Of a stretch of DNA of 12,312 nt, positions 1 through 7,895 are shown in pieces (within the stretch, counting starts at the first letter, position 1; every line of letters begins with the position of its first letter). A program made the position numbers and the translations under genes. The DNA comes from Paraglomus occultum (lineage: Eukaryota > Glomeromycota > Glomeromycetes > Paraglomerales > Paraglomeraceae), in contig CAJVPJ010001104.1 of the NCBI GenBank assembly GCA_910592205.1, positions 1-12,312 on the forward strand. Reading direction: 5' to 3'. A model generated the notes under the pieces. That model saw only the letters and a program-made list of their open reading frames with translations, was not told where the DNA came from and ran no database searches.

Positions 1-3000
1 CGAAAAAATAGATTTTTCATATGTTTTACTATGTGATCGACAAAAATTACGTAGACTTTTGTCCAGTGAGTGTATCTATGCATGATATTACACACAAAAG
101 AAGTCATAACAAATACCTGCGTGTACGGTTTGCCGCTAAGAACCTCTGGCGCAACATATGGCATCACTCCAAATACTTGTTTATACTTCTCGGTTTCATC
201 TGCACGAATTGAAAGCCCATAATCCGTGAGATCCGCGTTATGTTCTCTGCTTTCGATAAGGATATTCCCTGCATGGATATCCCGGTGTATCATACCCGTC
301 TCGTGGAAATCTCTCAAGCTATTGGCTAGCTTTGAAAGAATCAGTAACTTGCGACTCCATGAGAGATCGCGATTTTTCCCCAAGAAGGAAGTCAAATCCC
401 CAAGATCTGCATAATCCATAACCAAAATATTTTGGCCTGTAGAAATCAAGCGCGATACGCCCAAAATACACATCCTTTGCTCCATCTTGATCTTATTTTG
501 GAGTTTCAAAACTACCGCTGCCCCCACGCTCAACTGCCATAAGAGAAAATATAATAGGAATTGAGAATTTATCACGAAATACTTAAAAGTTTGCATTGAA
601 AGACTTACTTCTTGCAAAAAATTTCTTTCACTGCCATTTCTATCGTAAAGAAGTTTAACTGCAACTTTCCGAGGTTCTCTTCGCACAACACGTCTACCAT
701 CGTCTCCAAAGTCTACTTCCACACATTTCCCATCCACCCAATCTGCAGCATAAATCTTTCCGAATCCTCCATTTCCAATCTCAACTAAATTATCGAGACG
801 ATCGGGCTGAATCCACCGGAGACACAAAAAGTTGTGCTTGTTCGCCTTCTCTTGTGTATTTCGTATAATTGCATCGTAATTAGCGTCACCAGTTGTCCAA
901 CCTTCCATCAATTCCCTTCGATCACATTCATCGCACCAAAAATCTTGGTTCGGGAAAATTTTTCCGCAGGCAGAACAAAAGCCATGTGACACCAATGCAT
1001 ATGCGCCAGTGGCCTCAATACGCGATATTCCGAAAAGTGTCAGTTTTCTCCCGTACCCGCCGCTGATATTGCAAAGCGACAATGCTCCTTCCTGCAGCTA
1101 TATTTCGCCAAACATAAAGAAGCAAAAGAATAGCTTATTATCAAACAAAGCGTCAATTAAGGGTTATAATATCGTCAAGCTTTAACTAATTTACCTCACG
1201 TAAAAGTTTATCTTCGGATTGATCACTCTCAGGAAAAACCTTGAGAAAAACCTTCATAGGTTTCCAGGTCTCCTGCTTTTTACCAGACTCGTCATTATGG
1301 AATCCCTCAAAAGACCCGTCAAGCCAATCTGCATAATATAACGTTCCGAACTCCCCGCAAACAATTTGGACCAGATTCTGAATTCGATCGGGAGCAATCC
1401 ATTTGAGGCATGGGTATGGAACCTCCTTGTCAACGTCCTTTTGCGTTTTTCTGATCATTTCATCGTATTTCTCGTGACCGCTTGTCCATCCTTCCATCAA
1501 TTCCTTTCTCTTACATTGTCGACACCAATTCTCAATGTTCTGATTCAAAAACCAGCCACAGTTGTCGCAAACACCTCCTGAGACTATTCCCAGCTTATTC
1601 GTTTCCGCCTGTCTAGTAATTCCAACAACGCGGAAGATAGTATTTCCAGACTGTTCCCAATCTTTTAGCTAAAAAATGCATATATTAAATTCAGCGGTTT
1701 TCAAAACATGAAATTTTTGCTGCATAGCAGTATTCTCTCTTACCTCCTGAATGCAATCAGTTTCATCTTTGACAATTTTAATAGTAGCTTTCTGCGGTTT
1801 CCATCGATGAACAAGTCGTTGATTTTCATCAAATCCCCAAGAGTCATAATCCCACTCCAACCATTCTCCGGTATATAGCGTACCAAATGTACGTGTCCCA
1901 ATTTCTACTAAATTCGCAAGACGATCCCATGGGATCCATTTTAGACATGTGACACAGAAATCATCAACATCTTTTTGCGTCTCTCGGATGATAGTGTCGA
2001 TTTCTTCATTGCCGCTAGTCCAACCGAACGTTAACTGTTTTAGATCGCATTCTTGGCACCACACTTCTTTCGAACCACCAGTTCCGATACCGAACAAAAT
2101 GCGCCCACAGCTCAAACACGCGCCAGAAACCACTAGGGCATATTCTCCGCTGGAATCCGACTTGGAAACTCCCCAAGGTTTCAGTTTTGGTTGCCAGTTT
2201 GGTGATAATTTTTGAAGACCGTATTGACTCGCTTCGATTGCCTGTGCAGCGCATTCCTTCAGCTGATTGAAGAAAAGGTTACGGTATGAATCGAATTATA
2301 ATTCACAATGCCTGAATATCAAACAAGTACCTCTTTCAAAAAGTTTTCATCATCGTTGTCGGACGTTTTTGGGAAGAGTTTGACGATTACACGACAGGTG
2401 ACCCAATTGTGAACGACACATTCGCTATCCGCGTCATCAGGAGTATACTTATATTGACCGTCAACAAAATCAGCCGCGAAAATACTGCCAAAGGATCCTT
2501 TTGAGATTTCAATCATGTTTTGAAACCGATTCCAAGGAATCCATCGAAGACAATGGTATCCATGCCAGTCTCTATGATATCCATTCTCTTGTGACTCGCG
2601 TATGATTTTATCATATTCTGAATTCCCACTTGTCCATCCCTCGACCACTTGCTTCCAGTCACAGTCTTTGCACCAAGTATTGTAGTCTGGGTAAAAGACA
2701 CCACAAGAATGACAAGCGCGACGACTCACAAGGGCCAACTCTCCCGTCGAGCCAAGTCTTGACAAGCCAAAAACTCTTGCCTTTGTAGGGTGCCATTCTT
2801 CTGCTCTTAAAAGTTGATCAAGCTCGGAATCCTGTTCCATCCACTTGGTTTTTGAAGCGTCACCTCTATTCCAGGAAAACACTTTCTGAAGCGTGCGAAA
2901 AATTTCCGCACCATCATTCAGCTGCGATCCAACGATAATATAAGTAAAAATAATAAAATTACAAAAATGCGAAGGCATTTATGTATACATACTTCTTGCA

Positions 3001-4498
3001 ATATGGTCTCGTTGGTATGGTCTTGCTTGGTTGCAGTAGGAACTTTGACCGATACTTTCATAGCTTTTCTACGGCTAATAACTTTTAGTTCATCATCAAA
3101 CTCAGTTTTTACCCGAACCCATTCGGCCGTGTAAAGCCTGCCAAAATTGCCGGTGCTAACCTCTACAAGGTTTTCAATACGCGTTGACGGTATCCATTGA
3201 AGACTAGGGTAGTAATACGCTGATTTGTCCTTTGTGCAGGAATCTTTGATCGTCTTATCGTACTCGGCGTTGCCACTGCTCCAATTGTCACCCAATTCAT
3301 TGCGTTCACACTCATCACACCACTCTGCCGCTTCAGGGAGAGCCTGGCCACATACAGCACAAAAATTGGTTGCCACCAATGCTAATACTCCAGTAGACTC
3401 GATTCGCGTCATACCAAGTATAGGCAGCCGCAACGGATTCTCAAATCCCATACCAGCCTTCAGCTATAACAATCAAAAGATACCGTAGTTTAAGTACCAA
3501 TTCAGACAATTTTATTGCTACAATCGAATCAGGAGTAAATTTACCTGATTCCGAAATGACAAAGTATCAGCTCGAAGTAAGACTCTGGTAGTTTTCCAAT
3601 GTAGTACAAAACTACGATCCTCACCTTCACAATCCCACTATATTCTCCTTTTGTCCAATCTGCTGTGTAGATGATCCCAAACTTGCCCTTAGCCAATTCG
3701 GCAAGATTCTGTAGTTGATCAGATGGAATCCATTTCAGACAGGAATACGAATATAAACTTGCATCTACTTGTGTTCCTCGAATAATTGCATCATACTCAT
3801 CATCTCCTGTAGTCCATCCTTCCATCAATTGTTTAATGTTACACTTATCGCACCACGGACTATCGCTAGGTAACAGTCCACCACAAGTATTACAAAAATT
3901 TTCGGCCACCAACACGAGATTTCCTGTAGATCCTTGACGAGATACGCCCAAAAGTCGGAAGCCTTTTCCTGCAGTACTCCGGAACACGGAAGTTAGTACT
4001 GCATTAGCTGTTCGTAACTAACAAAAAATGGACGTCAGTATTTAATTGGGCGCGTGGCGATAACACTGATTTCGAATGACAAAAAGTGAACATAATCGGA
4101 TTCCTCACCTCATGCGAAAATTCTTCCTCCGCACCACTTTCGGAATTCATAACCTTAACATCAACTTTTAGAGACTTCCAACAAATCACTCGCTTTCCAT
4201 CTGGCTCGAAACGCACACAATCAAACTGGCCGTCCAACCAGTCGGCTTTGTAAACCACGCAGAATTCTCCCTTTGTCGTCTCAACCAAATTTTGTAAGCG
4301 ATCCCATGGGATCCATCGGAGATAATACTTGTCGTAATCGCGCGCGTACTGATTGCGTTTTAATATCTTGTCATATTCCGCATTCCCAGTCGTCCATCCC
4401 TCCACGAATTGTTTATAGTCACAATCAGCAGTGCACCAAATTGTTTCTCGATACAACGTTTTACCACAAACGTGGCAATTGAATGGTACGTTACTCAT
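1..4498 (-). CDS. Multi-cassette TKL-like protein kinase with tandem zinc-ribbon/N-lobe exons (3' end beyond the window)
   Basis: Spliced gene, read as join of complement exons 4109-4498, 3545-4017, 2993-3463, 2331-2921, 1744-2262, 1195-1668, 609-1097 and 117-533, then off the left edge (1-116 is the start of an intron, donor GTATTT). Exon lengths are 390, 473, 471, 591, 519, 474, 489 and 417 nt. All but the second are multiples of three, and all introns (91, 81, 71, 68, 75, 97 and 75 bp) are phase 0 with GT..AG ends. This gives about 1275 codons so far. Seven exons repeat one module: zinc ribbon, GWTSGN linker, kinase beta1-beta3 and helix C. The last visible exon supplies the catalytic C-lobe. 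The start ATG at 4498 follows AAA, and the first exon alone lacks the beta4-beta5 leader. A protein kinase is expected to phosphorylate Ser/Thr/Tyr in the cytosol or nucleus; substrate unknown. The single-polypeptide reading is inference; alternative splicing or several transcripts are possible. The second exon carries a frameshift. Confidence 0.8.
117..533 (-). other. Kinase gene exon 8: beta4-beta5, hinge and catalytic C-lobe
   Basis: 139 codons from TTATGGCAG|TTGAGC to ACGCAG|GTATTT. It opens with GVSRLISTGQNILVMDYADL, which is homologous to the leader of every cassette but continues into a true hinge. It then carries the catalytic loop HRDIHAGNIL (HRD codons 279-287), metal-binding DYG in place of DFG (216-224) and APE in PYVAPEVL. 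It stops at KPYTQ, just before the part of the C-lobe that should lie beyond the window edge. All catalytic residues visible here are present. Confidence 0.85.
609..1097 (-). repeat. Kinase gene exon 7: cassette adjoining the catalytic exon, canonical N-lobe
   Basis: 163 codons from AATATAG|CTGCAG to CAAGAA|GTAAGT. Leader LFGISRIEATGAYALVS is followed by ribbon CSACG..WCDEC, linker MEGWTTGDANYDAIIRNTQ, LRWIQPDRLDNLVEI, loop GNGGFGKIYAADW, lysine in KVAVKLL and glutamate in FLQE. This is the only cassette with a textbook GxGxFGxIY loop, and the only one whose direct downstream partner carries a C-lobe. It therefore forms the ATP site of the one apparently functional kinase. Confidence 0.82.
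1195..1668 (-). repeat. Kinase gene exon 6: cassette (beta4-beta5, zinc ribbon, N-lobe)
   Basis: 158 codons from TTTTTTAG|CTAAAA to CGTGAG|GTAAAT. Leader VVGITRQAETNKLGIVS departs most from the STG consensus. Then come ribbon CDNCG..WCRQC, linker MEGWTSGHEKYDEMIRKTQ, LKWIAPDRIQNLVQI, loop VCGEFGTLYYADW, lysine in KVFLKVF and glutamate in LLRE. There are no frame breaks. Confidence 0.78.
1744..2262 (-). repeat. Kinase gene exon 5: cassette with altered glycine loop
   Basis: 173 codons from TTCAATCAG|CTGAAG to CAGGAG|GTAAGA. Leader GVSKSDSSGEYALV is followed by a zinc ribbon with a longer inter-knuckle loop (CLSCG, about 13 residues, WCQEC), linker FGWTSGNEEIDTIIRETQ, LKWIPWDRLANLVEI, loop GTRTFGTLYTGEW (middle glycine replaced by Arg), lysine in KATIKIV and glutamate in CIQE. 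The intron after it (1669-1743) has a TTTTTTAG acceptor. Confidence 0.78.
2331..2921 (-). repeat. Kinase gene exon 4: longest cassette, with extended alphaC-beta4 spacer
   Basis: 197 codons from GATCGCAG|CTGAAT to AAAGAG|GTACTT. The segment before the beta4 motif (GLSRLGSTGELALV) is about 40 residues longer than in sister cassettes and is polar and charged. Then come ribbon CHSCG..WCKDC, linker VEGWTSGNSEYDKIIRESQ, LRWIPWNRFQNMIEI, loop SKGSFGSIFAADF, lysine in RVIVKLF and glutamate in FLKE. The open frame is intact. Confidence 0.78.
2993..3463 (-). repeat. Kinase gene exon 3: cassette (beta4-beta5, zinc ribbon, N-lobe)
   Basis: 157 codons from GTTATAG|CTGAAG to CAAGAA|GTATGT. Leader GMTRIESTGVLALV is followed by ribbon CAVCG..WCDEC, the variant linker NWSSGNAEYDKTIKD, LQWIPSTRIENLVEV, loop STGNFGRLYTAEW, lysine in KVSVKVP and glutamate in ILQE. 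The linker has lost the conserved GW glycine and the terminal Gln found in other cassettes. There are no internal stops. Confidence 0.78.
3545..4017 (-). repeat. Kinase gene exon 2: decayed cassette with frameshift
   Basis: The acceptor is TTTTGTTAG|TTACGA at 4018-4019, with leader GVSRQGSTGNLVLV, ribbon CNTCG..WCDKC and linker EGWTTGDDEYDAIIRGTQ. The glycine loop is LAKGKFGIIYTADW. After YSGIV (near 3622-3635) the frame is lost. The homologous continuation (HWKTTRVLLRADTLSFRNQ) lies one base out of frame and ends at CAG|GTAAAT (3545). The beta3 lysine has become Arg and the helix-C glutamate Gln, so the cassette looks degenerate. A good donor AAG|GTGAGG at 3624-3625 would end a 393-nt, in-phase, shortened exon before the frameshift. 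A sequencing or assembly error is the alternative to a real frameshift. Confidence 0.7.
4109..4498 (-). repeat. Kinase gene exon 1: founder cassette (zinc ribbon + linker + N-lobe beta1-alphaC)
   Basis: 130 codons beginning with the ATG at 4498. A zinc-ribbon-like CHVCG..WCTADC motif (with an extra residue in the second knuckle, CxxxC instead of CxxC) is followed by VEGWTTGNAEYDKIL and YLRWIPWDRLQNLVE. The glycine-rich loop reads TKGEFCVVY, so two of the usual glycines are missing. The beta3 lysine lies in KVDVKVM and the helix-C glutamate in EFSHE. The exon ends GAG|GTGAGG. It is the only cassette without a beta4-beta5 leader, which fits an original first exon of a kinase gene. Confidence 0.8.
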
Positions 4499-5337
4499 TT
4501 TGAAACGAGACTATCAACCTAGTCAACTCGTTGCAGTTGTTCATAATGAACATTGTATTCATAGTGCGCAGCTTTGCAGGTTGCTCAGTAAGCCCGGATT
4601 AGTATTCATTTCATTTCCTGTTCCTGCCTAAAAATGGAAGTGGGAACAAAAAACTGGTGTGGGGCTCATAGTCACGGGTCTGCCGAATTTTTCGGTACCA
4701 TATTACGTTGGAGAACGGTATACCTTCATTGCGATGGTCTTTGTAAGGAATCTGTTCCAGTTCATACGTGAGTCGAAGGACAGTAAGCGGATTCTACATC
4801 TACAGTGTATGTCGACGTTGAGATTATGTTGAGAGGTCGAAAGATGATGTTTCGTGAGGTATGATGAATTTTTTGTGCATTAATTATCGAGGCGGAACGA
4901 AGAACTGGGAAGGCTATTTCTGTATCAAACCTGTGACGGTATCCGGAACAATTCATTTTCCTTGATGAGACTTATCCACTTTGTAGAGATAGTGTTCCTT
5001 ATCTTGGCTTAATTAACAATTGGATTTTAGATTCAAATACGCGCCAGCACATTCAATGATGAGAGCAGAATTATTGCCTGATGCTAACATGATGTTTGAT
5101 CGGATAGCATAGGCCAATTTCGAGAGATTTCGATGGTTTATGTGAGTAGTATACACGTCAATACTTATGATCGATTATATTTAATTTCTAGCTAAATTTG
5201 AAACATTTTGATTGGCTAGCCTGTGTTTCGTTTTCATGTGATGTTTTCTCAAATATGAACAGTATTTAATGAATATGTTCATTGATCGGCATGGGGAGTG
5301 GTAGGACAACTAATTTTTTTCCATTTTACACATATTA
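4499..5337. other. Divergent intergenic spacer between kinase and proline genes
   Basis: 839 bp separate the kinase ATG (minus strand) from the reductase ATG (plus strand), so the stretch must hold both promoters. I see no gene: the short open frames on either strand show no family motifs, and none joins to a neighbour by a plausible splice. No convincing TATA box or repeat was recognised. Confidence 0.6.
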
Positions 5338-7174
5338 ATGGCAGAAGACTATATAAAAAACATTGTAAAAAATGCACGAAACGCTGCCAATAAATTACGG
5401 CACATGAAACCGGAAGACAAGACTATATGTCTCCCGATACTAAGAGATAAACTTCAATCTGACAAAAACAACATATTGCTTGCCAACAGACAAGACAAAG
5501 AGGTTAGACCTGATTAATCACAAGATGTAATTATTTCTCAAAATAACTCCTTATATCCGTTCTTCCCCTCAGAATGCAGCTAAGTTAGTCCAGTCTGGAA
5601 ACTTATCAGCATCTCTCTTTAAAAGACTCGATCTTGAAGATGGCGATAAATTCGATTCGATGCTCCAAGGAATTACTGACATTGATAACTTGCCCGATCC
5701 AACCGGAAAAATAACGTACGCGTGTAGACTGGACGAAGGATTAGAATTATACAGAGTCACGTGTCCTGTTGGAGTGTTGCTGGTAATCTTCGAAGCAAGA
5801 CCGGAAGTGGCCGTCAACATTACCGCATTAGCGTTAAAGTCTGGTGAGAAATTAAAATAAAGCGATGGAGATCTCTCCATGGTTTTTTGTCTTCAAGGGT
5901 CAAGCTAAGGAGCTTTCTTTATACGTGGCTTGATATCAGAGCAGTGCATGAACATTATTCAAACTCTGTTAATTCTATATAGGAAACGCTGCGATCCTTA
6001 AAGGCGGTACAGAATCTCGTTTGTCGTTGGCAGCCTTGTATTCATCTATTCGTTCCGCTCTTGCCAAGACCAACATTCCACCGACTGCAATCCAGCTTGT
6101 CGAAACCAGAGAAGAGATTAGCGCGTTACTCAGCCAAGACAAGTACATTGATCTGGTGATTCCACGAGGGAGCAATAGTCTAGTCAGACATATTCAAAGC
6201 AACACTAGGTGAGGAAAAAATCAAGTATACATTCCTTGTCGGATGCATGGGAGGAATCGATTCTTTTTCCGCTCATACTCAAACATCAATAATACGTGAA
6301 ATCATGCAGGATACCTGTTCTCGGACATGCTGACGGGTTATGCTCTGTTTACGTTGACAAGGATGCTGATCTCCAGAAAGCCGTTCGCGTTGTAGTCGAT
6401 TCCAAGGTATTGTCCAAACATACAAAGCATTGTCATACGCGTTGAAACAATTTTTTTGTTTCTCAGCTTACTTTCTTTTCTCAGATCAATTATCCGGCGG
6501 CATGTAATGCAGCAGAGACTCTCTTGATCGATCGCTCCATTCTATCGACACATTTCCCAACGATTGCCAATGCACTCGCGCAAGCCAAAGTCGAACTTCA
6601 CTGCGACGCCGAAGCGTTATCCTCTCTCTCCAATCAGGAAAACCCCTATTTCAAATCATGTGAAGAGAAAGATTTCGATACCGAATTCTTGGACTTGAGA
6701 ATTGCTGTAAGGACTGTCGATAACGTAGAAGAGGCGATTGCGCATATTAATGAACATGGCAGTAAACACACGGATGCCATAGTTACGGAGAACGAAGAGA
6801 CGGCAAGAAGCTTTATGCAGGGTGTGGACGCAGCAGGCGTTTATTGGAATGCAAGTACCAGATTTGCTGATGGTTTCAGATATGGATTTGGTGCCGAGGT
6901 TGGGGTAAGAAATCTTTTATCAAATCTGCCCAATCCTTTTTTTTTTTTGGAGATGTTGCTGCTAACAGTACGTTCTCTTTTACTTGTTTTCATTCCTTAA
7001 TAGGTCAGCACAAACAAGACGCACGCGCGAGGGCCTGTCGGGTTAGAGGGGCTTGTCATTTATAAATACCAGTTGTATGGAAATGGTCACATTGTTTCAG
7101 AATTTGGTGAAAGCGATCAGAAGAAAAAGTATCTGCATCAGAGGATATCAATGCTAGAGGATAAGGATGCATGA
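5338..7174 (+). CDS. PRO2: Gamma-glutamyl phosphate reductase (glutamate-5-semialdehyde dehydrogenase)
   Basis: Catalyses the NADPH-dependent reduction of gamma-glutamyl phosphate to glutamate-5-semialdehyde, the second step of proline synthesis from glutamate (ProA/Pro2 family, aldehyde dehydrogenase fold, normally cytosolic). Six exons: 5338-5502, 5573-5843, 5983-6208, 6310-6406, 6485-6904 and 7004-7174, all with GT..AG introns; total 1350 nt, 449 aa, the usual family length. Diagnostic stretches are [33 protein letters not shown], the [10 protein letters not shown] loop, [13 protein letters not shown] with the catalytic cysteine (codon 6503-6505, Cys260), FWN-type [21 protein letters not shown], and [11 protein letters not shown]. 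The C-terminal tail (KYLHQRI) resembles the fungal form. No glutamate-5-kinase domain is fused, as is usual in fungi and unlike plant and animal P5CS. The start is the first ATG before a well-formed helix; its -3 base is T, so the context is only moderate. Confidence 0.95.
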
Positions 7175-7651
7175 TAATAAGCAGCTGCAGTCCTTCATTT
7201 TTATAATGAACCGCACAGTAACTAGAATTCCATCCAATATAATTGAAATTGTATACCACCTTTGTAGTCGAAATGACGATTGTTATTTCATTAGTAACTA
7301 TTATTTCATTGAATGATGTCATATTCAGATCTCTATACGTATGACAATACAATTATAAATCACTCCATGTTTCACTGTACTGTGCTACATTTCTCGTTTG
7401 AGACAGACGTTTATAATAATGAACTTTTCAAACAGGTTTGCTTTATGGAAAGTACTGAGGTCATGTCGTACCTGTCGTACCATTACTATATATGTGTTAC
7501 AAATATGATATCAAAAATGCTTTATTTATGCTAACAAATATCTAATATGTCTAATAATATAAGAAGTTTTTATCGAGCTATCCAGTAGCCCAAGCAACAA
7601 TAAGACGAAATGGCGTTACAGGAAGAATGGCAAAACAGGATAAAATATAAT

Positions 7652-7794
7652 AACTATGAGAGATGCTAAACTGATGAGATAATCATAGTAATGAGAACTA
7701 AAATAACGAGACAATAAGATGTGAGATATACAATGATGAAGAGTAATGCGATAATAAATAAGAGATATTAAAATGATGAGATATTAATATTAAT
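7652..7794. repeat. Degenerate ~17-bp minisatellite (ATGAGATaat-like units)
   Basis: A core close to rATGAGATaat recurs at roughly 14-21 bp spacing. Copies are seen near 7656 (ATGAGAG), 7674 (ATGAGAT), 7691 (ATGAGAA), 7706 (ACGAGAC), 7720 (TGTGAGAT), 7739 (AAGAG), 7761 (AAGAGAT) and 7776 (ATGAGAT). The intervals are TAA/ATA-rich. The pattern is by-eye; units are too diverged to be sure that it is one expanded repeat rather than compositional bias. Confidence 0.45.
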
Positions 7795-7812
7795 TAATAA
7801 TAATAATAATAA
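7795..7812. repeat. TAA microsatellite
   Basis: Six perfect TAA units, flanked by TTAATATTAATTAA-type AT palindromic sequence and directly adjoining the degenerate minisatellite. Slippage-prone simple repeat. Confidence 0.85.
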
Positions 7813-7895
7813 ATTTTACTGATATCGAGATTAATATTAATGTGAATAGATACGCGAAGTTGTGTAACAGCGATCATAAGACAACCCCAAGCTCA

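Larger units (their letters stand above)
7175..7895. other. AT-rich spacer between convergent genes
   Basis: About 720 bp between the stop of the reductase gene and the stop of the minus-strand HMG-box gene. Apart from the degenerate repeat and the TAA microsatellite in its right half (listed separately) I see no gene. The small plus-strand frame at 7313-7534 is rich in Tyr, Cys and Met, carries no domain motif and looks random. No clear AATAAA lies shortly after the reductase stop. Confidence 0.55.

Noticed and set aside
1-115. A further C-lobe exon of the kinase within the first 115 bases (KASDIYSFG-type sequence)
   Set aside because: On the minus strand, candidate AG acceptors here lead to stops or unrelated sequence; the region reads as the beginning of an intron whose next exon lies outside the window.
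3545-3624. A very short intron at GTGAGG (3624) that rejoins within the same exon to repair the frame
   Set aside because: The gap needed would be only a few tens of bases at most, shorter than any intron seen here (minimum 68 bp), and no acceptor fits; a frameshift, or use of this donor to the next exon, is likelier.
1186-4498. Seven separate short genes rather than exons of one gene
   Set aside because: Six of the seven units lack their own in-frame start near the module boundary, and all begin at a good acceptor and end at a good donor in phase 0. One spliced gene explains this better, although separate or alternative transcripts are not excluded.
4762-4956. Small minus-strand frame in the divergent spacer
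   Set aside because: Random-looking composition with no family resemblance, and no splice link to the kinase first exon, which starts with its own ATG.
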